A program made the translations under genes and the position numbers. Positions 22,065 to 33,100 of a DNA stretch of 64,000 bases are shown in pieces. How positions within the stretch are numbered: position 1 is the first letter of the stretch; each line of letters opens with the position of its first letter. Below the pieces are notes generated by a model. It did no database searches. It had not been told where the DNA came from and saw only the letters and a list, made by a program, of their open reading frames with translations. Source of the DNA: Siphonodentalium dalli. Lineage: Eukaryota; Mollusca; Scaphopoda; Gadilida; Siphonodentaliidae. The stretch is from contig CP136067.1 in the NCBI GenBank assembly GCA_032622095.1, forward strand, positions 124,349,030 through 124,413,029. The letters run 5' to 3'.

Positions 22065-22309
22065 GTTCACAGTTCACATGACTTTTGTAGTTAAGTTTTG
22101 AATGCAACATCCTATAGTCAATATTATAATGTGACCGCTACATTTTTGGAGTATCAGTTCATCAGCATTGTAGTTCGGCTGCCATTGGATGGCTTTTTGA
22201 CATCATATGTTATAGTCTCTTGATGCTTGACGTGCGAAGGTTGACACTCTCAAATCTGTACCTGTCCAATGAGATTCCTGACACTATATGTAGCTTTAAT
22301 TTCCCAACA

Positions 22310-22545
22310 GCCAGGCTTGCAGAATGAGGTCTCCAGAGGATTAATTTAGTGATTTAGTTATATACCGCTCACACTGTGCTGAAAATTCATCCTCTGGGGA
22401 CCTCATTCTGCATGGCCTCATCTGCTATGGGAGACCTAGGCACAGATTTAAGTTCCCAAATGGTGATGTGCACCCGTTGGGCACCTCGATTCTGCATTGT
22501 GTCATCTCCCTATTTAGGGATATAGAGAAACTAAACTAAAAAAGA
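22310..22545. mobile_element. family B element plus spacer
   Basis: Arms CAGAATGAGGTCTCCAGAGG and CCTCTGGGGACCTCATTCTG, then the B spacer (GCACCCGTTGGGCACCTCG) ending near ACTAAACTAAAAAAG. Confidence 0.65.
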
Positions 22546-22589
22546 AAAGAAACTTTCTAAAAAAAAAATTGTTAATTTGCTAATAAAGA

Positions 22590-22807
22590 TACAGTAATGC
22601 CCTAAATAATCGACTCCTTAACCACAGCATAATTATGGGTAACTTTTCAGGATTTAGTCAGAAATATGGCTTGTTGCCATTCATCGGAAAGCTCTAACTG
22701 AGTGCTTTCCAATGAATGGCAGCAAGCCATATTTCTGACTAAAATCTTGAAAAGTTACCCATAATTCTGCGGTGGTTAAGGAGTCGATTATTTAGGGCAT
22801 TACTGTA
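22590..22807. mobile_element. family A MITE, complete
   Basis: TACAGTAATGCCCTAAATAA to GGGCATTACTGTA with both arms. Centre GCTCTAACTGAGTGC. Confidence 0.8.
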
Positions 22808-22919
22808 ATTTCTAGAGAAGATGAAGCCTGAACAGAAGGTCCACAGAAGGTGAATTTAGTGGTGCTAGCCCGCTGTGCATTCTAACACTATATATATTTG
22901 GTTTTATTTTTTCCAACAG

Positions 22920-23070
22920 GTATACCTCTGCCGGGATAATACCCATGCCTGTGAAGTTTAGGTAGTCGTTGTGCTGATGTCTGGTGAAGATGGATTCATT
23001 CAGAAGAATCCGCCCAGACGTCACAGATTTGGGACAGTGGAGCGCTGGTATTTCTTCGGAGATGTTAAAG
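22920..23070 (+). CDS. exon-like GC-rich island between B elements (strand uncertain)
   Basis: On the + strand a strong acceptor (GGTTTTATTTTTTCCAACAG) precedes it and AAAG/GTAGAA follows. From ATG at 22977, after an in-frame TAG, it reads MSGEDGFIQKNPPRRHRF then GTVERWYFFGDVK. On the minus strand a longer open frame also looks protein-like (KSVTSGRILLNESIFTRHQ), with a possible donor AGAG/GTATAC. It is distinct in composition from its surroundings. I cannot choose between strands or name a family. Confidence 0.33.
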
Positions 23071-23079
23071 GTAGAATAC

Positions 23080-23500
23080 AAGCCTGAGTTTAGAGTGTCT
23101 ATCATTTGCAGAATGAGGTCCCCAGAAGGTGAATTTAGTGACGCTATCCTGCATAGCGGCTAGCATCACCAAATTCACCCTCTGTGGACCTCATTCTGTA
23201 TGGCCTCATCTGCTATGGGACACATACTCAGATTGAAGTTCCCAAATGGTGAATATTGTGATGTGCACCCATTGGGAACCTCGATTATGCAATGTATCGT
23301 CTGCCAATTTGGGGATATAGAGAAACTAAACTAAAAAGGAAATATAATCTATGAAGAACTTTCTATAGAAAATTGATAATAAAGAAACTTTCCAGAGAAG
23401 ATGAGGACCAAGCAGAATGAGGTCCCCAGAGGGATGGCGTCACTAAATTCACCCTCTGGGGACCTCATTCTGCAAATGACAGGCACACTAAACTCGGGCT
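23080..23500. mobile_element. family B composite
   Basis: Two palindromes (23095-23200 and 23405-23500) around the spacer CCCAAATGGTGAATATTGTG. Its outer edge abuts the exon-like island. Ends with GACAGGCACACTAAACTC. Confidence 0.72.
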
Positions 23501-23854
23501 TCGACTCAGATTGCCCATAAAAAATTATGGGTCTATATATGCTCTTTTATGACTTTTTGGTGTGTGCTCTCATTTTTGATCATTTTCGCTGTATATATGC
23601 CATTAGCAACAAAATTTAAATTAACCTTTCAGGATTGTTTCTACCCCGCCCCCTTCTAATGCAATGGATGCTACCACACGTAGCTAGCACTGACACTGAT
23701 GTAACCCGGTTGGAATGTGGCTTTTCAAACTGGAATTTGAACTGCTGAATGTGCATGGTAAGCAGCCACACAGTGTCCCGGGTGTCCCCTTGCCATTTTC
23801 GAATATAATCCCTCGATTTCATGCACAACCCTGCACAACCTGCAATTATTTGTT
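23501..23854. other. no gene supported
   Basis: Unique sequence. A 70-codon minus-strand ORF (23616-23828) has no recognisable domain. Confidence 0.35.
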
Positions 23855-24302
23855 TTAAAGGTACTCAATCCGATCAGACGCTCCTAATTTACTATTTCTT
23901 TGGCTTCGGGGGTAAAAAATATTTGATTCGAGTCGAGGAACCTACCCATAAAACCTCAGAGTGATGTGAATATCGATTTTTGAAGTTTATTATTTCAATT
24001 GTTTTTGGGCCACAAGCCCGAGGAAGCACGAGGTCAAAGGGTCTTGCAGATAAAGATGGATAACTCTAAAATCAAGTGGTAATAATAATTGATTTTAGAG
24101 TTATCCATCTTTATCTGCAAGAACGTCCGTTAGACCTCGTGCTTGTGGCCCAAAAACAATTGAAATAATAAACTTAAAAAATCGATATCTGATCACTCTG
24201 AGCTTTGATGGATAGGTTCCTCGACTCGAATCAAATATTTTTTACCCCCGAAGCCAAAGAAATAGTAATTTAGGAGCATCTGATCAGACTGAGTACCTTT
24301 AA
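23855..24302. mobile_element. TTAA element family I, copy 3
   Basis: TTAA at 23855 and 24299. TIRs AGGTACTCAATCCGATCAGA and inverse. The inner palindrome is AGATGGATAACTCTAAAATC with its mirror. Best-preserved I copy. Confidence 0.8.
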
Positions 24303-24836
24303 TTGAGATAAACTGAGTACAGTCGAATCTGCATATTAGTATGTAAACTGCTGATCACCTGTTGATCCACATCTTTGATGTTTACCGATGAAAACAGCGT
24401 AACTCTATCTTTATGGATTATATGTAATCTTCACATTTACGACCTGAAACTTTGGCTTTTCTCGACCACTTGGCGTGAAATTTAGTGAATCGTATTCTAA
24501 GACTCGATGTAGGACGTGGTCCATATTTGGTCTAAATTGGATGTATGGTTGAAAAGTTATATATTTGTGAAAAGCGTGACAGAGTTACAGACAGATGATG
24601 AGTTATATTTAGATATATATCACCACCATGTGGGTTTCTTAGATCCATATTAAGGGTGAGCTGTGGTCTTGGGGGGGGGGGGGTAAAATATGCGTCCCTG
24701 AGAATGCAGTAAGCCTTTGACACCGTTCTCGTAATTCCTACAGGGATGTAGATAATGATAAATCAACTATGCATTATCTCATATCTCAATGGAATATGGG
24801 ACTAAGGTTTGCAAACAAAAGCGTTCTTAATCCTTT
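24303..24836. other. unique stretch, G homopolymer
   Basis: A G run of 13 at 24671. No exon or ORF is supported. Confidence 0.4.
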
Positions 24837-25312
24837 CATGATGGGAGCTTTCTGAATTTTTGTGAAAACCCTGTGCCAATGCATTTCTCTTATATATGCG
24901 AGTCACATATATAAGAGAATGCATTGGCCTAACAAATTTTATATTATTTTTTATAAATGTTAAACAATGTAAGAAAAAATGAACAAAATGAAAAAAAATT
25001 GTTAAAGAATGTAAGAAATAGTGATAAAAAATGATTAAAATTATTAAAGAATGTAAGAAAAAATTATAAAAATTGATAAAGAATGTAAAATAAAATGATA
25101 AAAAATGATAAAATTGTTAAAGAATGTAAGTAAAAATTATAAAATTATTAAAGTATATAGGAAAAAATTATTAAAGAATATAAGAAAAATTTATTACAAA
25201 TTGCTAGGCCAATGCATTCTTTTATATATGGTCGACTTGCATATATAAGAGAATGCATTGGCACAGTATCTTTAATGTTGCGCCAGCGTAACTCCCGTCA
25301 TGAAGAGGTTAA
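24837..25312. mobile_element. TTAA element C2, copy e, with expanded A-rich spacer
   Basis: TTAATCCTTTCATGATGGG at the left and GTCATGAAGAGGTTAA at the right. Between the two hairpins is about 250 bp of imperfect AATGATAAAAATTGTTAAAG iterations, a local expansion of the C1/C3-type spacer. It therefore combines C2 ends with a C1-like interior. Confidence 0.75.
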
Positions 25313-25688
25313 GAGGGTCCAATGAATTTCACATGTTCCATTTAAGAGATATTCATGTTTGTTGGTTGATTTTGATTTTCGTGCCTTTTGTGAATATTTG
25401 TTAGCGATGAATGGAGGTTGAATTGGCCGTCATCAAGTCAGACTTGATAATTGAGATCTGAAGAATGGTGTCAACGGTTCCATTTTAAGATCTTCTCATG
25501 TAGCGGGACCAAATTAAATGGTTTTTTTTATTTCCTTTGATAATTGAATACCTGTTGATGAATTTTTAATTGATTCCCATTGATTCATTTGTTCAGCTAA
25601 TAGGCTGATTGAATGGGAACATTCCTTAAGGTATCAGGTTCTTACATTTTTCATCAAGTTATATGCATCAATGTTTTTTATCTTACAG

Positions 25689-25787
25689 AATAACCAACAG
25701 ATTCAACCTTTCATTAGCACAGACTGCAGTATACAAGATATGGATTATGCTCGTCAGGAGAGGTGTTTTATACATTCTAATGATGTC
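25689..25787 (+). CDS. candidate exon 5 (99 nt)
   Basis: The acceptor is ATGTTTTTTATCTTACAG and the donor is GTC/GTAAGTCA, both strong. In phase 0, as exon 4 requires, it encodes 33 residues: NNQQIQPFISTDCSIQ, then DMDYARQERCFIHSNDV. It enters and leaves in phase 0. A second frame is also open. A TTAA element begins 10 bp after the donor. Family not recognised. Confidence 0.42.
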
Positions 25788-25796
25788 GTAAGTCAT

Positions 25797-26252
25797 TTAA
25801 CCATTTCAGTGCCAGGGGCCGATCTCATCTGCCCTAATTTACGGTCTGTAAAATCAGCCCTAAAAAAATTGTTTTTGTTTTTGGTTGAATTTTGTTTGGG
25901 TATGCTTAAGCATGCTATAGCGAATTTAAAAACAAACTGGATAAAACCTTAGGGTCATGTTATAACTCAAAACTATCACCAAGTATTCATAGTAATAATT
26001 TTGATGCCCATGAAAAACATAATATTCCCTGGCACTAAACCTACAAAATAAGTCTGTTAAAGAATATAAGAAAAAATTATTAAAATTGTAAAAAATTGTA
26101 AAAAATAATAACAAATGATGAAAAATTGTTAGGCCAATGCATTCTCTTATATATGCGAGGCGACCTATGGTCGACTCGCATATATAAGAGAATGCATTGG
26201 CACAGGGTATATGGGTTGATACAACAATCGGACTTGGCACTGAAAGGGTTAA
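25797..26252. mobile_element. TTAA element C3, copy a
   Basis: TTAACCATTTCAGTGCCAGG at the left and TTGGCACTGAAAGGGTTAA at the right. It carries GGGGCCGATCTCATC, an A-rich spacer and the common hairpin cassette (26132-26200). The 184-codon minus-strand ORF across it is a read-through of the repeats. Confidence 0.75.
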
Positions 26253-26827
26253 GCCTAATTTTAACCTCTTAACCCTTTCTACACTGAACGGATGGTCTAT
26301 TATCAAGCTTGGAAAAGTGTGTCTGATATTTGTAGAATGAGGTCCCCAGAGGTTCAACCAGTCGCAGCCTCCTGGACAGGCCTGAAATATGGTGCAGAAT
26401 GAGCTCCCCAGAGGGTGAATTAGTGACTGTACCCTGCACAGTGGGCCAGCATTGCCAAATTCACCCTTTGATGACCTCATTCTGCTTAGACCTCATCTTC
26501 TGGGAAGTATCAAATTAATATTGTTTTAGTTACTTTTTCCCTTCTGGGAAGTTTCTATATCCCCTAATTTTCAGAAGATTAGGGTACGCTGGTCTACTGT
26601 ACAGGATAGTGTCACTAAATTCACCATCTGGGAACCTTATTATGTTCAGGAAAAATAAGCAAAAGATCATAACATTGCAGGAGTCCTATTAATTGGATGG
26701 AAATGTTCAGATAATAAGTTAAGCAAATGGCCTTTTGTTGAACTTATTATCTGAACATTTCCTAAATAATAAATACTCATCAATGAGTATTTAGTATAGA
26801 AAGTGGCCATGTTTAGGCTTCAACATT

Positions 26828-27260
26828 TTTAGCTCAACCTGACAAAGTTTGAGATATTTCCATGGGTCGGTGTCCGTCGACCGTCCATCTGTGTGTAGCG
26901 ATCTTGGCTTTCACAATCTAATTCATCGGCACACTCTGCAGCCCATATTTATCGGAGATTGATTTGAAAATTTACAGGCATGTTTAGAATCACCTCTAGA
27001 TGGGAGCTATCAAATTTTAATGGTTTTCGATGAATCTTGGATTTTACTCTTTGCATGACTAAATCCTTTGGCACACCATACAGAACACATTACTCATCCA
27101 ATCATCACCAAACTTCATATGGATCTTCGGTGGGAGCCCATCAATTATTTTCCGAATATCATTGAAAAATATGGCCGCCAGGAGCCATCTTGGATTTTGT
27201 ATTTGAATCTTATCGGCTCACCTTGTACTCTGCATTTATTGGAGAATTGTTTTTCTCAAT
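26828..27260 (+). mobile_element. Helitron-like element, family D, 5' portion
   Basis: Starts TTTTTAGCTCAACCTGACAA with a CCGTCGACCGTCC microsatellite and two D units. The 3' end is replaced by a C2 insertion. The downstream part is repeated at 27829-28059. Confidence 0.55.
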
Positions 27261-27520
27261 TAACCCTTTCATGATCGGAGCTTCCTGAAATTTGGCGAAA
27301 ACCCTGTGCCAATGCATTCTCTTATATATATGTGAGTCATGGGCGCCTCACATATATAAGAGAATGCATTGGCCTAGCAATATTTACCTTGACCTGGTAA
27401 GCCAGTGCATTCTCTAATATATGCGAGGCTCCATGTGGAAGACTCACATATTTAAGAGAATGCACTGGCCTAAGGATCTTCAATGCTGCACCAGCGCAGT
27501 TTCGGTCATGAAAGGGTTAA
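27260..27520. mobile_element. TTAA element C2, copy f
   Basis: TTAACCCTTTCATGATCGG to GTCATGAAAGGGTTAA. Both hairpins are present. The same insertion recurs in the duplicated unit at 28059-28317, so it predates the duplication. Confidence 0.8.
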
Positions 27521-28058
27521 AAAATGCTCTCTTACAAAGGCTTCTGAAACAACAATGTTTAAAAGATCGTTTCAGCTAGATGTTGAATGGGTTAAGCTGC
27601 ACATTGTGTTCTATCTACGTATAAAACTGTGCCTCTAACAATTAAATTGGATTGAAACTTCTCAAATTCACCTTTTGAGGATCTCATTCTGCTTAGACCT
27701 CATCTTCTGGGAAGTATCAAATTAATATTGTTTTAGTTACTTTTTCCCTTCTGGGAAGTTTTTATATCCCCTAAATTTCAAAAGATTAGGTGACGTGGTC
27801 TACCGTGCAGGATAGTGTCACTCGATTCGATGAATCTTGGATTTTACTCTTTGCATGACTAAATCCTTTGGCACACCATACAGAACATATTACTCATCCA
27901 ATCATCACCAAACTTCATATGGATCTTCAGTGGGAGCCCATCAATTATTTTCCGAATATCATTGGAAAATATGGCCGCCAGCAGCCATCTTGGATTTTGT
28001 ATTTGAATCTATTGGCTCACCCTGTACTCTGCATTTATTGGAGAATTGTTTTTCTCAA

Positions 28059-28317
28059 TTAACCCTTTCATGATAGGAGCTTCCTGAAATTTGGGGAAAA
28101 CCATGTGCCAATGCATTCTCTTATATATGCGAGTCATGGGCGCCTCGCATATATAAGAGAATGCATTGACCTAGCAATATTTACCTTGACCTGGTAAGCC
28201 AGTGCAATCTCTTATATATGCGAGGCTCCCTATGGAAGACTCGCACAAATAAGAGAATGCACTGGCCTAACGATCTTCAATGCTGCACCAGCGCAGTTTC
28301 GGTCATGAAAGGGTTAA
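28059..28317. mobile_element. TTAA element C2, copy g (duplicate of f)
   Basis: Same flanks (TTTTTCTCAAT before, AAAATGCTCTC after) as copy f. It is a duplication product and not an independent insertion. Confidence 0.82.
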
Positions 28318-28916
28318 AAAATGCTCTCTTACAAAGGCTTCTGAAACAACAATGTTTAAAAGATCGTTTCAGCTAGATGTTGAATGGGTTAAGCTGCACA
28401 TTGTGTTCTATCTACGTATAAAACTGTGCCTCTAACAATTAAATTGGATTGAAACTTCTCATTATGAAATGGTTTAACAGTAGGTGGCCTTTCTTTACCC
28501 AGGAGATGGTGTTGGTAGGTTGTAGTATAATAACCAGCATGTCACTTTTGTGTAGTGATCGAGTTAATTGATAGCAAGCAAACAATACGCAGTATAAACC
28601 CTACAATTACATGCAGATCTATTGTGAAGTGAAGACAACAGCTTGTACGTTTCTTCTGTACAATCACTTTACCTTTCCTATAATCCCACTTAAAACAAGA
28701 CAATAATATTGAATTTTTAAAACGAGCAACGTGTTTCCCTTTTGTGGTTGGCTAACATGATAAATCCACACAATAAAAGGGCAGTCATATGATTTCAGTT
28801 TGAAGGTAAGTGGAATATGAAAATGGGATTTTTTTGCACTGTGAGTTCATACAATTAGTTTGAAATCCTGGAAAGTTGGGAAATTTTATGAAACTTCTCA
28901 TACCTTTTGTTGTGTG

Positions 28917-29105
28917 TTAACCCTTCCATGACTGGAGCTTTCCTGAAATTTTGCAAAAACGCTATGCCAATGCATTCTCTTATATATGCGAGTCTCCCAT
29001 AGGGCGCCTCACATATAAGAGAATACATTGGCCTAACAAAATTTACCTTGACCTTGTATTAAAGTGAATTCTTGCTATTGCTATATGCGAGGCTCCCTAT
29101 GGAGT
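28917..29105. mobile_element. TTAA element C2, copy h, truncated
   Basis: TTAACCCTTCCATGACTGG to GGCTCCCTATGGAG. The second hairpin and right end are replaced by a retroelement tail. Confidence 0.65.
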
Positions 29106-29290
29106 TAGTTCAGCTTTATTGCCAATTATGACACAGAACAAAATAATATGTATGCTGTAATGACAGATAAATCTACTTCAAGTTTGATGACTGTCTTAGC
29201 ATGTAAAATGTAATGTAAATGTAATTTCTTGTGTCGCTTAGATATTTATTGTCACTTTGATAAATAATAATAATACTAGTTTGTTTCACT
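29105..29290 (-). pseudogene. CR1/L2-type retroelement 3' tail
   Basis: The minus strand ends GGCAATAAAGCTGAACTAAC, an AATAAA-containing terminal block of CR1/L2-like elements. No coding is recognisable. Confidence 0.4.
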
Positions 29291-29297
29291 AGCTCAT

Positions 29298-30144
29298 TGT
29301 CCCCCGAAAAATTTATTTTTGGGGGGACTATTGTAATCAGCCCCATCCCCCAGACGTGCATCCGTCCGTGCGTCCAGTCCGTGCGTGCGTCTGTGCATCC
29401 GGAGTTATAACTCCAGTAATGATCATCCGATATGATTGAAACTTGGTGTGTAGGTGTCTCAACCAAGAACACAGGTGCTCTGGGTTTGATCTGATGTTCT
29501 TTTATGGAGTTATTTCCCTTTTTTCAACTTTTTTTTTACTTAGAAAATTTCTCACTTTTTCGGTTTCCGGATGATATCTCAAGTTTGGATCCTTTATTTG
29601 CAAATACCGTTTTTATGTGGATCAGTCATATCAAGATACAGGTTGAATTTGAATTTGAGTTTGATCCGATGATTTTTTCTAGAGATATGGACTTTTTTCG
29701 ACTTAGAAAATTAATTTACTTGTTTTTTCTATGGTTTCCGGATGATAACTCAAGTTTGGACTGTTCAATTGAAAATTCCGTTTTTTTGTGAGTCCTTCAT
29801 ATCAAAATACAGGTCAAGTTCGAATTTGAGTTTGATCGAATCATTTTTCCCAGAGTTATGGGCCTTTCGACTTTGAAAAACATTTTTTAGAATTTTCTGT
29901 ATGAGGGTACCTTCATGGTGTAATCAACTCCTCCTACAGTTTTGATCGTAGATATTTGAAACTTCAGAGTATTGTTACCCACATATTGGAGATGTGCAAC
30001 ATGTATATAGATGACGGAAAAATTATTTTTTAACGGAATTATTAACCCTTTCGACTTAGAACATTTAAAAAAAATTCTTTAACAAAGCGGCATCGACTTG
30101 CCACGTTGTCGGGGGACACTGTGGTCGGCCGACCTTTTATTTTA
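29298..30144 (+). mobile_element. Helitron-like element, family F
   Basis: The 5' TGTCCCCCGA is mirrored by TCGGGGGACA near the 3' end, followed by a hairpin GGTCGGCCGACC and TTTTATTTTA. A CATCCGTCCGTGCGTCC microsatellite leads into tandem units of about 172 bp (near 29520 and 29692) with TTCCGGATGATA and CAAGTTTGGA motifs. It has the same plan as families D, E and G. Confidence 0.58.
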
Positions 30145-30199
30145 CCTGTGTATGTTGTTAGGTTTTACATTATATAACAACAATAAAAAAATGAGAATT

Positions 30200-30323
30200 T
30201 CCTTCAATCTCCCCAATTATCTGCCCTCAATTAAATTTGGCAAATCAATTTGAAATTTGGCCAAAAAAAAATTAATTTGGCCAAAATTTTGGGAAGAAAA
30301 AATTGGGATCCAGCGCCAACGCT
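30200..30323 (-). mobile_element. decayed hAT-related end
   Basis: The minus strand begins CAGCGTTGGCGCTGGATCCC and continues with GGCCAAAT repeats, resembling the hAT element at 2212-3111. The partner end was not found. Confidence 0.45.
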
Positions 30324-31054
30324 GTTTACAAACCCACCGACAACTTTTATACTGAAAACGTTAAAAAAATAATAAATTTATTTGCCCATTGTATTCAGTT
30401 TGTATAGGACTTCTCACCGAACTGATCTATCAGTCATAATGGCATGGGAAAATGACAATAATTGATATATTAGTGTGTTGGTTCTATTTATTTTTATTTG
30501 CAAACTATGATTTCAAGTGAACAGAGATATTCAGTCACCAGTGATCATGTGGAATAATCGCCAACCTGCCTGGTTTATTTTTATTTTATTTATTTTTTGT
30601 TTCTTTCCTCCATAAAAAGATTTTTTACTGTTTGTAAAACAACTAATAAAATTGCTGTGACCTTATGACCGTATGGAAATTTATCCGTTTGTAGTTTTTG
30701 AAAGTGTACTTAATGGAAAACTTTTGAAAATCTATGGTTCTTCTGTACTGTCACTTCACCTTTCCTGTAATCCCTCTTAAACAAGATAATACTGAATTTT
30801 TAAAGTAAGCAACATGTTTTCCTTTCTTTATTGTCTCACATGATAAAAAGAGCAGTCATTTGTTTCAGTTTGTAGGTATGTGAAATATGACTGGGTTTTT
30901 CATTTTTGATCAAGGGTTCAGCCGCATTCTGATAATACCCACTGCATTTTGAAATTACACTCTATTTAAACTGCCACAGGATTTGTCTAAATTGTAAAAA
31001 AAAAAAAAAAAATTAGATTAATTTTGTAAGATCTTTGCAATTTAGATATGATAC
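30324..31054. other. no gene seen
   Basis: AT-rich with an A run of about 19 near 30995. Parts (for example TTCTGTACTGTCACTTCACC) resemble 28640-28860, suggesting another diverged dispersed repeat. Confidence 0.35.
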
Positions 31055-31322
31055 TTAACCCTTTATATGCTGAATGCATTCTCCCACTCTGTTTTAAAAA
31101 TATACATCGGAACCGTCTATTATTCATTTTGAGGGGTTTTCAGGTAACAAAAGCAGATGACAGACAGAAAAAAGACAATACAAGAGCAGATCGATTCATA
31201 TTCATTGGTGGGAAATGTTCAGATATTAAGTTTGACGACCTATGATTGTTTGTTGAACTTATTATCTTAACATTTCCTAAGGGAACTATTCGTCAATGAG
31301 TAATTAGTATAGAAAAGGTTAA
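31055..31322. mobile_element. TTAA element C5, full copy
   Basis: TTAACCCTTTATATGCTGAA at the left and TAGTATAGAAAAGGTTAA at the right. The inner palindrome is GAAATGTTCAGATATTAAG with CTTATTATCTTAACATTTC. Confidence 0.7.
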
Positions 31323-31540
31323 ACCTCACTGTAATATAAAATAGAAAATAGTTGGTAGAAATGACCGTTTGATTGTTGTATGGAAGGTATATTCTGCATT
31401 TTAGTTTTGTGATACCCATAATATATGAGCAGGTGGATGCACGCACCCGGTCCCACATATAGACAATTGTGTATCCATGTATATACCTATTTCGGTATGC
31501 ATAGATGTTTCAAGCAGGTTTACGTTAATATGTTAGCAGC

Positions 31541-31751
31541 TACAGTAATGCTCTAAATAATCGACTCCTTAACCACAGCAGAATTATGGGTAACTTTTCA
31601 GGAATTAGTCGGAAATATGGCTTGTTCCCATTCATCGGAAAGCTGAGAGCTTTCCGATGAATGGCAACAAGCCATATTTCCGACTAAATCCTGAAAAGTT
31701 ACCAATAATTGTGCTGGGGTTAAGGAGTCGATTATTTAGAGCATTACTGTA
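31541..31751. mobile_element. family A MITE, complete
   Basis: TACAGTAATGCTCTAAATAA to GAGCATTACTGTA. Both arms, centre AAAGCTGAGAGCTTT. Confidence 0.82.
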
Positions 31752-31759
31752 TATGATTG

Positions 31760-32403
31760 GTATGGTTGCAGATATAATTTAAGAAACTGTTAGTGTAACA
31801 TCGCAGCTTTGTAAATATGGCGTTATTGCACTGGAACAATATGATTTTTTTGTCCAAATCCAATCTGAATATGAGAATTGGAACACAGTCGGCATTAATA
31901 AGACCTATTGAATTCGATGGGAATCACACTTCGTACATCAGAAATAAGGACCACTTGAACTCGCAATTCCCATTAATGCTTAATTGTTACTGGTTCAAGA
32001 AAACCTCCAAGATTACAGGCAATCCATTAAACTATGACAATCACTCCAAATTATCCTATTTTTATGAGAGAATAAACAATCAGAGAGTTTGACAGAAAGG
32101 ACGACCTATATTATTGGGGAATTCTTTAACCGGATAAAAAGCTCATCATCTATATTGTGTTATATCTGCGGCAGACATTACAATGGCTGCCGAATTCGGT
32201 CTGATGTGGCCATTACCGCTGATGTGTTTTCTGTGATTAATAATTTTTTGACAATTCTTGTCAATATTGATTGCTGTAGGAGTTGTAACCAGTCTACTGG
32301 CACGCAGCACCCGGCATGTTTAATACATTAGGTATACATCGCACAGACTGAAAGTTCAATATTTACATCAACTCTTTTAGTGCATTCATTCATTCATAAC
32401 TTA
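31760..32403 (+). other. single-copy region with two adjoining open frames
   Basis: An open frame of 91 codons ends at TGA 32090-32092. Another frame runs from there for about 80 codons with paired cysteines (CYICGRHYNGC, then CCRSC and HPAC). The region is free of the window's repeats. No start context, splice site or family is recognised. It could be an old coding remnant. Confidence 0.25.
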
Positions 32404-32820
32404 TAACCCTTTACCCAACAGAACGTAATGCAATGCCAATGCATTCTTTTATATATGCGAGTCGACCATAGGTTGCCTCGCATATATAAGAGAATGCATT
32501 GGCTTAACACATATTAAAAATGATCAAATTGTCAAAGAATGTAGAAAATATTATAAGAAAAAATGGTAAAAAGTGTTAAAAAAAGATTTTTTTTAGGCCA
32601 ATGCATTCTCTTATATATGCGAGGCGACCTATGGTCGACTCGCATATATAAGAGAATGCATTGGCACAGGGCATAACTGTAACTATCACAATGTGGTCAA
32701 GGAGCCGGTTCCAATGATATCCATATTTGTATGGTTCTATTGAGACAGACCGAAGATATTTTAGGCTGTTGAAGCTTTATTTGGCCGGTTTTGGCCGGTT
32801 TGTTGGGTAAAGGGTTAAAG
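32404..32820. mobile_element. TTAA element C1, copy b, inverted relative to copy a
   Basis: Left flank altered to TATAA, right TTAA intact. It has two cassettes and the spacer, then CCAATGATATCCATATTTG and TTTGTTGGGTAAAGGG. Confidence 0.78.
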
Positions 32821-32929
32821 GACGTAAAATAAATTAGGCTAAAAAAAAGTGTGTTTCTTCTAAAATGACGGAAATTTCACCATTTGTTAGATCGGGAGAA
32901 ATTTTTTTTTGGCAATTTATTTCTCTTTA

Positions 32930-33100
32930 TTAACCCTTTCTTTATTAAATGGATTCTCCCATCCAGTTATAACAGTGATTTTGGATATGTCATATTCATT
33001 TGAAGGGGTGCTCGGGTCAAATGAGCATACAACAGACAGACGCGCAGAGGATTCCTATTCATTGGTGGGAGTTGTTTGGATGATAAATCCCACAAACGAG
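32930..33100. mobile_element. TTAA element C5, left part
   Basis: TTAACCCTTTCTTTATTAAA, TTCTCCCATCCAGTTATAAC and ATTCATTGGTGGGA. Truncated where a D-type sequence begins. Confidence 0.6.

Larger units (their letters stand above)
26457..28460 (+). repeat. direct tandem duplication, second unit with 410-bp deletion
   Basis: Unit 1 is 26457-27663 (1207 bp) and unit 2 is 27664-28460 (797 bp). Both start AAATTCACC and end GAAACTTCTC. They share B, D-like and C2 pieces in the same order with only scattered substitutions. Unit 2 jumps from GTGTCACT to TTCGATGAATCTTGG, omitting unit 1 sequence from about 26617 to 27026. Confidence 0.85.

Noticed and set aside
25926-26480. 184-codon minus-strand ORF, the longest in the window
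   Set aside because: It reads through a B fragment, the C3 termini and the hairpin cassette. The peptide CANAFSYICESTIGRLAYI occurs in many other places because the cassette recurs. No start context or domain.
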